Source of the DNA: a virus
IMG/VR virus record: IMGVR_UViG_3300048838_000540
Location: 1 to 64,000 of that record
Strand: one strand, 5' to 3'
DNA: 64,000 bases
Shown in pieces: positions 44,294-51,581 of the stretch. Both the position numbers and the translations under genes were made by a program. The notes under the pieces are model-generated. The model was not told the origin of the DNA. It saw only the letters and a list, made by a program, of their open reading frames with translations, and searched no databases. How positions within the stretch are numbered: position 1 is the first letter of the stretch; every line of letters starts with the position of its first letter.

Positions 44294-44363
44294 CAGGGGG
44301 AATCGACCCCCTTCGCACTTATGCACTGTTCTTTCTCTCGTTAGAGAGCATGACTAGTGCGAA
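44294..44363 (-). ncRNA. tRNA-like structured RNA, identity unresolved
   Basis: On the - strand TTCGCAC ... GTGCGAA encloses ATGC ... GCAT and a CTCTC-TAAC-GAGAG hairpin, followed by GGGGG-TCGATT-CCCCC, which looks like a T arm with a 6-nt loop. No matching acceptor strand is found, so it is not a normal tRNA. Perhaps a decayed tRNA or a small structured RNA. Confidence 0.3.
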
Positions 44364-44473
44364 CAGGCCACGGTTTAGACCCTTAAGCTAAGAGAGCCAT
44401 CACGGCGTTGTACTGCGACATGTTAGTGATGAAAAAATGAAGGTTTCAGTATATACGCCTACAACTTAGATGT

Positions 44474-44839
44474 TTATTTCTTGATTTCGATAAGTGGGTA
44501 GAGTCCCTGTAACTCGCGGGAGGGCTCTTCGGCCCACCGTGCAATGATTGCTCCATTGGGCAACCGCTCGGTAGCTACGACGTGGTCGGGGTGATAACCC
44601 AGCTCACGGATCTTGAGACAGAAGTGCCCAAACGCCTCTTTAGACGTTTCTATTGGGGCATTCAACTCGTGGAGTTTTCCGAGTAAGTCTTCGCAGCTTA
44701 CTGCGGGTGAGCTCCTAAGGTAGTCCTCTAAGCCAGAGTAGTTCTCCGCAGAGACGATCTTATACTCGTAGCCTGTGAAGTAAATGAACCGGAAGATCTC
44801 ACGAGCATTGTTGAAGAATAGTGGTGTGTACATTACCAA
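44474..44839 (-). CDS. Hypothetical protein
   Basis: 121 residues, alpha/beta, with aromatic N-terminus (YTPLFFNNAREIFRFIYFTG). TAA stop before a terminator. Function unknown. Confidence 0.55.
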   Translation of the reverse strand: MVMYTPLFFNNAREIFRFIYFTGYEYKIVSAENYSGLEDYLRSSPAVSCEDLLGKLHELNAPIETSKEAFGHFCLKIRELGYHPDHVVATERLPNGAIIARWAEEPSRELQGLYPLIEIKK

Positions 44840-44897
44840 ATACGTTAGTGGTTAGAAAAAAGGGTACTCACGCAAATGCGCTTTCCCCCGTTGTTGT

Positions 44898-45236
44898 TTA
44901 TGCTATCAATATTTTGACCAACCTTTCGGGGTTAGTCGCGTGTTCTTGTGGAAAGTCTTTTGGGAGCGCAGCGAGGAATTCAGGATAGACGCCTGCCTGC
45001 GCTCCGACTTCTACCCATGTTGTAAAGTCTTTTTCGAAAAAGACCCCCTTACCGAGAAACGCGTTGAAGGCCTCTATTGCGATGTTGGGGCTTTGTACAG
45101 AAACAACAGCAATTGCTTCGCCGTTTAGGATAAAGCTGTTACATTGAGCCTTTGTGCACGCTAAGTACAGGTGCGCGTCTGTGTACTTACCATCGACCTT
45201 GCGATGGTCAATGTGTGTTCTGATGTGCATTACCAT
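44898..45236 (-). CDS. Hypothetical protein
   Basis: 112 residues from ATG 45236 (MVMHIRTHIDHRKVDGKYTD). ATG 45230 is an equal alternative start. A compact alpha/beta protein, NSFILNGEAIAVVSVQSPNI then a helix AIEAFNAFLGKG. Base composition differs from the replication block. Function unknown. Confidence 0.55.
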   Translation of the reverse strand: MVMHIRTHIDHRKVDGKYTDAHLYLACTKAQCNSFILNGEAIAVVSVQSPNIAIEAFNAFLGKGVFFEKDFTTWVEVGAQAGVYPEFLAALPKDFPQEHATNPERLVKILIA

Positions 45237-45291
45237 TGTCCTATTATTTATGAGTTTAGCTATATTATGCGGGTATGGGGGCAAGGTGTGT

Positions 45292-45738
45292 TTATACTTT
45301 TATTGCGTTTAATGTTTCCAGTACTTCGGCTATTGTAGCCGGTTTTGCGTTGCGCAATAGCAACCAAGGTTTTGCGTTTGTACCTTCGCCGATTGTCCCA
45401 CCTTGCGCGGTGAAACTTTTATTTCCCATCGTGAACGCAACTAAATCGCAAGCGTGCAACTTTGTGGAAAACTCTTTTTCGGCCACAACGATTTTGCAAT
45501 CAAATTTGATTGCATACGTGCCGTTTGCATAGTCGCCGTTTGATCCTTCGGTCATCTTCGCAATGGGATTAAGTGCAATTGCGCTCAAAATCTCTACTTC
45601 GCGGGTTTGACCTTCAGCGAACAAAGCAGCAAGTTCGGCAGAATACGCGCCAATGGCGCGGGACTTCGGATTGACTACCAACCCATCTGCCAAAAGGCCG
45701 ATAATTGAATGACCAAAACTACCCAGTTGAATATTCAT
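45292..45738 (-). CDS. Hypothetical protein, first gene of the leftward block
   Basis: 148 residues, alpha/beta, with YAIKFDCKIVVAEKEF strands and an Ala-rich helix GAYSAELAALFAEG. It is the first gene left of the divergent control region, so likely among the earliest expressed leftward genes. Function unknown. Confidence 0.55.
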   Translation of the reverse strand: MNIQLGSFGHSIIGLLADGLVVNPKSRAIGAYSAELAALFAEGQTREVEILSAIALNPIAKMTEGSNGDYANGTYAIKFDCKIVVAEKEFSTKLHACDLVAFTMGNKSFTAQGGTIGEGTNAKPWLLLRNAKPATIAEVLETLNAIKV

Positions 45739-45839
45739 ATGTGTGTATTTAATAAGATGTTAAAAAGTTTGTGAAAACTCTAAACACCCCTACCCCCATT
45801 TGTTCCGCAAAAGCGATAGCGGGGTATGCAGTTGGGGGC

Positions 45840-45889
45840 CATAATATTTATCGCACACACAATTTAGGCCAGCATATTTATCGCGCGCA
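45840..45889. repeat. Two imperfect repeats ending TATTTATCGC
   Basis: CATAATATTTATCGCACACA (45840-45859) and CAGCATATTTATCGCGCGCA (45870-45889) are spaced 30 nt apart, i.e. about three helical turns, as expected for operator or iteron copies. Confidence 0.4.
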
Positions 45890-46061
45890 TAAACTATCAA
45901 CAATTAACACATAAAAAATATTATTTGCTAGTTACGAAAAACGCAGAAAAAGGCACCCTACCCCCTCTTTTTGCGCAGAAAAGGGCACCCCGGCTCTCTT
46001 TTTTAAGTACCTACTCCTCTAATCGAATACACACTAAAAATATTTTAAAAATAGTTGCTCT

Positions 46062-46098
46062 AAAATGCTAGCGTTTAATTTCCTTTTTATTATCTTTG
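46062..46098 (+). promoter_or_regulatory. Promoter module copy 1 (P1)
   Basis: AAATGCTA box then a T-rich spacer and TATCTTTG (46091-46098), the TAnnTTTG -7 element of Bacteroidetes promoters. The spacer is 20 nt. The same layout recurs at 46472-46508. Confidence 0.6.
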
Positions 46099-46104
46099 CA
46101 CCAG

Positions 46105-46440
46105 TTAAAGTCCCCACTCTATTAGCATACGAGTGCACGGCCCAGAGAAGGTAATCCGAGGTATGGGTCCAGAAGTCGGTTTAGTAGTTCTAAATAGGAA
46201 CGAGGTTTTCACCGATAGGGCAAAAATGGTTAGTCAAGCAGCTTCTAGTGTTCGTACTGTTTTGCTATCGTTATCAGGGCTCCATATACAAGTGATAACG
46301 AAGTACGTAAGGTGTCTCTCACTGCTAGAAGTCAAGTGCCTAACTCAAGTTACTTTAGCGCCCAAAAATCGCTAGGGGGCTTGCTATATCGTTTTCTAAA
46401 CTAGCGTCCTACGGACGGAGGCGCTTCCGCCTAAATGGGG
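46105..46440 (+). ncRNA. Putative non-coding RNA between P1 and P2
   Basis: The roughly 330 nt after P1 contain a reading frame of 80 codons whose codon style does not fit this phage. Several small hairpins are seen (AGCG ... CGCT near 46350; CGTCC-TAC-GGACG and AGGCG-CTTC-CGCCT near 46405-46430). The last could end a transcript, although the T run is weak. A small regulatory RNA or leader is the best guess. Confidence 0.35.
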
Positions 46441-46471
46441 TGTCTTAAATTATTTTCCTTAAAAAGCGCGC

Positions 46472-46508
46472 AAATGCTACTACTTCTAATTTCTTTTACG
46501 TATCTTTG
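46472..46508 (+). promoter_or_regulatory. Promoter module copy 2 (P2) for the rightward genes
   Basis: AAATGCTA (46472-46479), T-rich spacer and TATCTTTG (46501-46508), 70 nt ahead of the first rightward gene. Upstream both copies also share TATTTT and an A run. Confidence 0.65.
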
Positions 46509-46577
46509 AGGAGCGTTAAACGAATACGTACATTCTAAGTCTCTACGAAAAGCTCTCGTCTTCTTTCTCTACCTCTA

Positions 46578-46982
46578 ATGTCTCTAACGTTTCCTACACT
46601 TTCTCCTAAAGAGTTTATGACGCTGTTCCTCAGGACTCTCTCGTCTCTACGTAAAGAGAAGCTGTCTCCGCAAGAGTTAGACATGCTCGTGGCTTTCTCG
46701 CTTCTTCCTCACAAGTTTACGTCTTTTCCGTTCTCTACTGTCGGCAAGAAGAAAGTAGCTAAGCAGCTAAAGATTTCTAATCAGGCTCTTCATGCGCGCA
46801 TCTATTCTCTTCTCAAGAAAGGGTATCTACGTAAGGATGAAGATGGTGTAGTGCTGCTACCAGCGTTCATACATCAGACCCTTACCTCTTTCTTGAAAGG
46901 GTCGTACGCACTAAACATTTCGTTTACTCTTGATAACTCAAAAGACTACTCGTCTCTTACACGAGACTTCCCAGCTGACTAG
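46578..46982 (+). CDS. Winged-helix DNA-binding protein
   Basis: 134 residues. VGKKKVAKQLKISNQALHARIYSLLKKGYLRKDEDG is a clear helix-turn-helix with wing (recognition helix near SNQALHARIYSL, then the GYL turn). First gene after P2, so probably a transcription regulator of the rightward block or a small packaging factor. TAG stop. Confidence 0.65.
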   Translation: MSLTFPTLSPKEFMTLFLRTLSSLRKEKLSPQELDMLVAFSLLPHKFTSFPFSTVGKKKVAKQLKISNQALHARIYSLLKKGYLRKDEDGVVLLPAFIHQTLTSFLKGSYALNISFTLDNSKDYSSLTRDFPAD

Positions 46983-47211
46983 CATTCCTTACCATATTAT
47001 CGAACACGTGATTCACCACCAGTTCTTTTGGATTGCTACTCAGCTATCTCTTCCCACCTCTCCGCACTTCAAAGTCTACCGGCTAGGCTCGTTTCATCTG
47101 CCTAAGGCCGCGCTCATCCACAGACTTCGAAAGTCGCTCCTCATACTTAAACGCAAAGCTTCCACTCCTTCTTACGAGGCTTTTATCAGAAAGTTCATCT
47201 CTACAACTTGA
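46930..47211 (+). CDS. Small helical protein with LGSF motif, TGA stop
   Basis: 93 residues if it starts at TTG 46930; no ATG is available and GTG near 47008 is an alternative. IPYHIIEHVIHHQFFWIATQ and VYRLGSFHLPKAA recall small HU/IHF-like phage proteins (helix pair then lGsF strand). It ends in TGA 10 nt before the next ATG. Read-through would add 46 residues in a shadow frame over the next gene, so TGA is probably a stop here. Confidence 0.5.
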   Translation: MITQKTTRLLHETSQLTSIPYHIIEHVIHHQFFWIATQLSLPTSPHFKVYRLGSFHLPKAALIHRLRKSLLILKRKASTPSYEAFIRKFISTT

Positions 47212-47221
47212 CCACTTCGAC

Positions 47222-47458
47222 ATGAAGCAAAAAACTTTTCAGACACAGCCCAAATCCGCTATTGATCCACTGCAACTCCAGCTGCTACAGCACAATGTGC
47301 ACCTCGATACGCTAAAGGTACTTACAAGCGTACTACAAGCATCTACGCCTAATACCCTTCTTCACGACACTACTTCTACTCTCATTCTTCAATTCTTAGA
47401 ACCGTTCAAACATGGAAATAGCGAACCTATCACTGATGGGGAATCGAGTGCTGATTAA
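47222..47458 (+). CDS. Small helical hypothetical protein
   Basis: 78 residues, Leu/Thr-rich helices (LQLQLLQHNVHLDTLKVLTS). Overlaps the GroES start by 47 nt. Function unknown. Confidence 0.55.
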   Translation: MKQKTFQTQPKSAIDPLQLQLLQHNVHLDTLKVLTSVLQASTPNTLLHDTTSTLILQFLEPFKHGNSEPITDGESSAD

Positions 47459-47789
47459 GCTCGACGAACACCCAGATCACACCGTCACTTCTACAGGTAT
47501 AATTGTGCCTGACTTCACTCCGTCCTACACTGACTCAGGTCGACCAAAAGACGAGCTCTCTAAGCTTAAGCACCTTTTTAAGGGTACTGTCCTCGCTCTC
47601 TCGCCCATCGCCGCCCAGAAGCTCGCTGAAGAGTCTACGCCTCTGTCACCTTCCGACAGAGTCTACATTTCACAACAAGCTTTCTCAGACTCGTACCAGT
47701 TTTTTCTGAATCGTGATGCTATCACTCTTCCTTTCGAAGGTCTCATCGCAATACCTCACTCTCTAATCGAAGCTAAAATCAATGGCTAA
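47412..47789 (+). CDS. groES: GroES-like co-chaperonin
   Basis: 125 residues, longer than host GroES (about 97). LMGNRVLIKLDEHPDHTVTSTGIIVPDF matches the GroES start (lgdRVlik.de....T.sGiilP), GTVLALSP fits the G.V.avG strand, and DRVYISQQAFSDSY plus LIAIPHSLIEAK the closing strands. An insert replaces the usual roof loop region. It would cap the phage GroEL encoded 4.5 kb downstream and help fold capsid or cargo proteins. Confidence 0.7.
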   Translation: MEIANLSLMGNRVLIKLDEHPDHTVTSTGIIVPDFTPSYTDSGRPKDELSKLKHLFKGTVLALSPIAAQKLAEESTPLSPSDRVYISQQAFSDSYQFFLNRDAITLPFEGLIAIPHSLIEAKING

Positions 47790-48123
47790 AACTATCACTT
47801 CACTCACTAAGGAACTCTCGACAGCTCAAAAAGAGCTTTCCACCCTTTCTCTTCAGATCTCTACTCTCTCTACTGAGAAAGAGCAACTCACCGCCGTACT
47901 CCAAGAACGTCAGCGTTTGCTCGAGTACGTAGCATCTATTCTTCTCGAGATTCAGACTAACCTCGAAAAGTATCCAGCTCTCTTAAACATTCCGTCTAAA
48001 ATCAAGATCTTCTGGGTAATCTCTAATCTTGGCTCAATCATTTCTTTCCTTACTTTCCTCATTTCCAAGATCAAAGAGTTCGCAACAAACATCAAGTTTA
48101 ATAAGGATGCTCCTGCTCAATAA
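47782..48123 (+). CDS. Coiled-coil protein with C-terminal membrane helix
   Basis: 113 residues. Heptad-rich helix through residue 60 (LSTAQKELSTLSLQISTLST) then a hydrophobic segment (IFWVISNLGSIISFLTFLIS). Overlaps neighbours by 8 and 17 nt. Function unknown; possibly a small virion or lysis protein. Confidence 0.55.
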   Translation: MAKTITSLTKELSTAQKELSTLSLQISTLSTEKEQLTAVLQERQRLLEYVASILLEIQTNLEKYPALLNIPSKIKIFWVISNLGSIISFLTFLISKIKEFATNIKFNKDAPAQ

Positions 48124-48601
48124 CTTTGATCCGTCACAAGACTTTTGGCTCTCTAATCCGCAAGCTCAAATCATCTTCGCTGACTACGTCAACACTCCTT
48201 CGTCACACATGTGGGCGGCTCTGCTCTATGCTCATCCAGAGTCAAAGCTGTTTAACGAGTCGCCCACGTCTCGACGTCTACTCATCATCGAAGACTATTT
48301 AAAAGACCCCTCTTTCGATTGAGACTCTCTTCTTCCACTCATCGAAGCTATCAAAAGGCTAGCTCTTTCTAAGCCTCAACAGCTTCTTCTCAACTGGGAG
48401 AAGCGTATGTACGAACGAGAAGCTTTCATGGATTCGACCTCCTACTCTCAAGAGACGTATCAGATGAAAGAGCAGATGGCTAAGGAGACTCCTAAGATGT
48501 GGCAATCTTTTTTCCAGATACAAGATCTCCTCTCGAAAGAGAAGGCGTCCGTCACTGAAGGAGATATCGAAGAATCGCTCTCTGAAAAAGGCTTAATCTA
48601 A
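48107..48601 (+). CDS. Hypothetical protein, one TGA read as Trp
   Basis: 164 residues from ATG 48107. TGA at 48320-48322 gives DPSFD-W-DSLLPLIEAI; the downstream part continues in the same style (LLLNWEKRMYEREAF) to TAA. N-terminus LLLNNFDPSQDFWLSNPQA. The gene lies in the small-gene set ahead of terminase, where crAss-like phages carry conserved unknowns. Confidence 0.65.
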
Positions 48602-48606
48602 CGCAC

Positions 48607-48753
48607 ATGAAACGTCACTATTCTTCGAAACTAGACAAAGATGAAGCTCTAGCTTCGTACTCTCCACCACCCTTACCAAAGTCTCCGACTCCTCCAGCAA
48701 AAGATTCTTCTCCTACACTTTGGCAAAAGCTAAAAAGGGTCGTATCTTTATAA
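48607..48753 (+). CDS. Small Pro-rich hypothetical protein
   Basis: 48 residues: ATG 48607 to TAA 48753, 6 nt after the previous stop. Middle is Pro-rich (SPPPLPKSPTPP), ends with a basic helix. Short, so only moderately sure. Confidence 0.4.
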   Translation: MKRHYSSKLDKDEALASYSPPPLPKSPTPPAKDSSPTLWQKLKRVVSL

Positions 48754-48976
48754 CATCAACCGGGGATGAACCAGGCTCGACTAGTTAGCTAGTATCTTTT
48801 AATCGACAATTACCACTTCACTCTTGGCCTCGACATAGATCAAGATCTGCTTCTCTCTGTAGCGGATGAAACAACAGAGACAGTACCGTCCACATTACAA
48901 GAAGTTTTAGTTTAATCACCACTCACACGCTTACCCACACGCTAGTAAACTAGCCTACTAACTAGGACGCGGGGGC

Positions 48977-48992
48977 AGTGCCCGCCATCTCC
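48977..48992 (+). repeat. Left 16-bp direct repeat flanking HNH gene
   Basis: AGTGCCCGCCATCTCC, identical to the copy at 49512-49527 on the other side of the endonuclease gene. Confidence 0.75.
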
Positions 48993-49000
48993 AAGCGCCT

Positions 49001-49513
49001 ATGCGAATTAAAGAAAAAGTTTGTTCTAATTGTCTTCAAACTTTCAAACCAACGTCGCGGCATCGACTCTGTCCTAAATGCAGAAACTCTCTCTGCAGGA
49101 AGGAATGCCAAAATTGCGGACGACCTATTCAGTGTAAGTCAAAATATTGCGTACTATGTTCTAACAAATTAGAGCCGCGCAATACTTCACCACTAAAGAT
49201 CAGAGCCGCAAACCACGCTTTGAATAAAGCCCGTTCTCGTCACCACGTAGTAGACATAACTGCTGACTATCTAATAGAATTATTAGAACACCAACAGTCT
49301 AGGTGTGCTTATACAGGTTTACCGATGTACTTACCTACATCTACTAAGTCTTGTGAAGATAAACGGTTATGCGCATCTTTGGACCGAATCGACTCCACCC
49401 TACCATACACAAAAGGTAACGTACAATGAGTAGTCGTACCAATTAATCTAATGAAAAATACTATGTCTGACCAAGACACTCGTGAATTTATTTCGTGGCT
49501 CAAGAATTCTTAG
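49001..49513 (+). CDS. Free-standing HNH homing endonuclease, TGA read as Trp
   Basis: 170 residues from ATG 49001. N-terminal zinc knuckles (CSNC, CPKC, CQNC, CVLC) precede an HNH domain: CAYTGLPM, CASLDRIDSTLPYTKGNVQ-W-VVVPINLMKN. TGA at 49427-49429 falls exactly on the Trp that follows KGNVQ in this HNH family, the clearest single proof that TGA is Trp. The gene sits between 16-bp direct repeats. TAG stop. Confidence 0.85.
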
Positions 49514-49527
49514 TGCCCGCCATCTCC
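49512..49527 (+). repeat. Right 16-bp direct repeat flanking HNH gene
   Basis: AGTGCCCGCCATCTCC. It begins one base after the start of the endonuclease TAG stop and ends 3 nt before the ATG of the next gene. Confidence 0.75.
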
Positions 49528-49530
49528 ACC

Positions 49531-49737
49531 ATGACACGACTCGACGCAAATCTCGCAATTATCGACATCATCGCTTCTTACGCTAAGGCCTATCCGACTC
49601 TCAGATTCGGACAGATCCTTACTAATCTTGACGTAGCGACACATCGCACATCTGACCACGGCTACCTCGACATTTTCAACGAAGAGCCTCAGTCAACACT
49701 TCAAAGAGTTACTGATAGTTTGCCGAGGATTGACTAG
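49531..49737 (+). CDS. Hypothetical protein downstream of HNH insertion
   Basis: 68 residues from ATG 49531. LAIIDIIASYAKAYPTLRFGQI is a pattern seen in small phage proteins of unknown role. The right repeat lies just before the start codon, so the HNH insertion separated this gene from its former upstream region. Confidence 0.55.
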   Translation: MTRLDANLAIIDIIASYAKAYPTLRFGQILTNLDVATHRTSDHGYLDIFNEEPQSTLQRVTDSLPRID

Positions 49738-49829
49738 TGATCGCCTCGAACGCCCGTCCAAGGGACGCTGCCTATCCTAGGCTCACGTTTAAACGAACTA
49801 AGGATGACGCTAGGAAAGACTAGATCTAC

Positions 49830-49912
49830 GGAGAGATGGCAGAGCGGTTTAATGCACTAGTCTTGAAAACTAGCGGTCTCACGATCCCCGAGTTCGAATC
49901 TCGGTCTCTCCG
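49830..49912 (+). tRNA. tRNA-Ser (anticodon UGA)
   Basis: Acceptor GGAGAGA/TCTCTCC, anticodon stem CTAGT/ACTAG with loop CTTGAAA (anticodon TGA, reads UCA), long variable arm, T arm CCGAG-TTCGAAT-CTCGG, discriminator G. A complete, regular class II tRNA. Confidence 0.9.
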
Positions 49913-49936
49913 CATCACCTGTGTTGGTGCTAAACA

Positions 49937-49968
49937 GTGTGGTTTAAGTTGTAAAAACTTACCACACA
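49937..49968 (+). other. Hairpin between two tRNA genes
   Basis: GTGTGG-tt-TAAGTT-gtaaa-AACTTA-CCACAC forms a 12-bp stem with a 2-nt bulge. No T run, so it may guide tRNA processing instead of termination. Confidence 0.4.
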
Positions 49969-49971
49969 CCT

Positions 49972-50057
49972 ACTCTAGTGGCGGAATCGGTAGACGCTAT
50001 ACTAAGCAGCTGAAGCTAGGCAATTCAGCAGTACAGGTTCGAACCCTGTCTAGAGCA
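49972..50057 (+). tRNA. Class II tRNA-like gene, anticodon unclear
   Basis: T arm ACAGG-TTCGAAC-CCTGT, D arm GCGGAATCGGTAGACGC typical of Leu tRNAs, acceptor ACTCTAG/CTAGAGC with an A-C mismatch at the end. The anticodon arm does not fold regularly. One fold gives loop AGCTGAA (anticodon CTG), another TACTAAG (anticodon CTA), both without U33. It may be decayed or edited. Confidence 0.45.
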
Positions 50058-50151
50058 CCCTCTCGAGGTATAGTATGTGGTGTACGATGCACGTTCGAAT
50101 ATCCGCGCGGTCACTTCGGAAAGAGTAAGTTTAATTCTTATCATACTAACT

Positions 50152-50361
50152 ATGGATAAAATATACCAATTCTTAGGTGAGTTTGATTCTTCTAAATTAG
50201 AAGAGCTTACCGTTCAAGATCCTGATTGGGTTCTTGCACACTTTAAACATGACAATTGGGGTACTCTAACATCTAGAGAACACTATGAGCAATCTAAAAG
50301 ATTAGATAAAGAGTTCAAAGAGTTAGAGGCTTCCCTAACATTCGGAAAGAAACCCACTTAA
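50152..50361 (+). CDS. Small hypothetical protein
   Basis: 69 residues from ATG 50152, directly after the tRNA group. Acidic and helical (IYQFLGEFDSSKLEELTVQ). Function unknown. Confidence 0.55.
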   Translation: MDKIYQFLGEFDSSKLEELTVQDPDWVLAHFKHDNWGTLTSREHYEQSKRLDKEFKELEASLTFGKKPT

Positions 50362-50362
50362 T

Positions 50363-50602
50363 ATGAAACACGTAGAATACCTTACTAAGGCAGAATTTTT
50401 AGAGCGTTTTGGTCATCTTTTGTCCGACGAAGAACTTAAGCCTCTAAACTTGAATCCAGAAGATTTAGACCCTTACAGAATACACTTTATTCCTAAGACT
50501 GAGCTAGAACTTCGTCTTAAGAAGTACCCACGAGTTCCTGCTGAATGTTACGACAGCCCTCACACACTAGAAAATGAAGACTTACAAAGTAAAAGTACGT
50601 AA
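50363..50602 (+). CDS. Small hypothetical protein
   Basis: 79 residues, 1 nt after the previous gene. Helical N-terminus (KHVEYLTKAEFLERFGHLLS), Pro-rich end. Overlaps the next gene. Function unknown. Confidence 0.55.
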   Translation: MKHVEYLTKAEFLERFGHLLSDEELKPLNLNPEDLDPYRIHFIPKTELELRLKKYPRVPAECYDSPHTLENEDLQSKST

Positions 50603-50828
50603 GGGTTACTTAGGTGACTTTGCCCGCGAATGGTGGACTGATGAAGACCACGTTACATGGGATAAACATGTGGAGCAGTTAAAAGCTGACGGTACTTTTG
50701 GCGAAGAATCTACAGTAGAAATCTCTCTAATACATAATCCTAAACTTGACGCTTGTCAACTATACTCTCCACTTCAAAGTGCTCGATTTGATTTTCTAGA
50801 TTTTTCTAAACCACTACCTAATGAATAA
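50574..50828 (+). CDS. Small hypothetical protein
   Basis: 84 residues (TYKVKVRKGYLGDFAREWWT). A beta strand start and aromatic-rich helix. Overlaps both neighbours. Function unknown. Confidence 0.55.
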   Translation: MKTYKVKVRKGYLGDFAREWWTDEDHVTWDKHVEQLKADGTFGEESTVEISLIHNPKLDACQLYSPLQSARFDFLDFSKPLPNE

Positions 50829-51195
50829 AGATCTGATAGTTCAACAAGTAATCAATAAGTTTGAAACTCGTTCAGCATTAGGAATCGCTAAGTACGGCAC
50901 TACGCTACACGACAATAATACAGATGATTTCCTTACCCATCTTCAGGAAGAACTGATGGACGCTACCCTTTATGTTGAGAAATTACGTCAGTCCCCCAAA
51001 CAGCTTTTCATAAAGAACACGCTCGTCAAAGATTCGGAGGGAATAGTCCTTAGATGTATTGTCGCTGATCGTGAAACAGCTATCTTTGCTCCATATTCAG
51101 AGAATCCACAAGATGGTTCTTTCTACACTAATTATTCTGAGCTTTCAGCGTACTTTAACGATCCTTCTATACCTAACGATCTAATAATTATCTAG
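50821..51195 (+). CDS. MazG-like nucleotide pyrophosphohydrolase-like protein
   Basis: 124 residues. FETRSALGIAKYGTTLHDN and DDFLTHLQEELMDATLYVEKL match a phage family with RSxxGxxKYGxTL and HLqEElxDaxxYxxkL, where EExxD binds Mg as in MazG-type helical pyrophosphatases. It may hydrolyse a nucleotide or alarmone. C-terminal half is an extra beta-rich domain. Confidence 0.55.
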   Translation: MNKDLIVQQVINKFETRSALGIAKYGTTLHDNNTDDFLTHLQEELMDATLYVEKLRQSPKQLFIKNTLVKDSEGIVLRCIVADRETAIFAPYSENPQDGSFYTNYSELSAYFNDPSIPNDLIII

Positions 51196-51196
51196 C

Positions 51197-51559
51197 ATGG
51201 AACAACCACTACTTACACCGCTAACACTTGAGGTTAGCATCACTAATAAGCATGGCGATAAGATTCGTCACTATTACGAAGAAATGACTGATTCTAATGG
51301 CCACCCCATTGAGCTTCAGATAATGAATAATTTAGACTACATTTGTGAGTCCATAGCTCACTGGCTAAAATTAGATCGCATAGAATTCGAAACGCGCATT
51401 CCACCTAATGATAACGACGAGTACGTCGTCAACTACAAGAACGAAGACAGAAAGTTCCCTACAGAAACGGTTGTTTTTGCAGACAATCTTACTAACATTA
51501 GAGCTGGCATTATCAAAGGCACACCTTCTATCACAATTCGAAAAAGTTATGCTACGTAG
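51197..51559 (+). CDS. Hypothetical protein
   Basis: 120 residues, alpha/beta (LEVSITNKHGDKIRHYYEEM). Stop TAG is 22 nt ahead of the UCA tRNA. Function unknown. Confidence 0.55.
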   Translation: MEQPLLTPLTLEVSITNKHGDKIRHYYEEMTDSNGHPIELQIMNNLDYICESIAHWLKLDRIEFETRIPPNDNDEYVVNYKNEDRKFPTETVVFADNLTNIRAGIIKGTPSITIRKSYAT

Positions 51560-51581
51560 ATTTTCACAAGCTTAATTACTC

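Larger units (their letters stand above)
44062..44473. other. Non-coding structured stretch
   Basis: No convincing gene in about 410 nt. It holds a G+C-rich hairpin (GGCCCTCCCC ... GGGGAGGGC, 44176-44207) without a T run, a - strand terminator at 44230-44270, and a tRNA-like nested hairpin at 44294-44363. The promoter for the downstream leftward genes probably also lies here, but I cannot point to a clear consensus. Confidence 0.5.
45739..46577. promoter_or_regulatory. Divergent intergenic control region
   Basis: About 840 nt separating leftward and rightward genes. It contains two copies of an AT-rich unit ending TATTTATCGC (45840-45889), pyrimidine-rich GGGCACCC elements near 45950-45995, two copies of a promoter module (46062-46098 and 46472-46508), and a stretch between them without a credible gene. 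It may also hold the replication origin; that is a guess from position. Confidence 0.55.

Noticed and set aside
46133-46375. 80-codon open frame between P1 and P2
   Set aside because: Amino-acid and codon style unlike other genes here, no overlap with neighbours and no start context; treated as part of a possible RNA.
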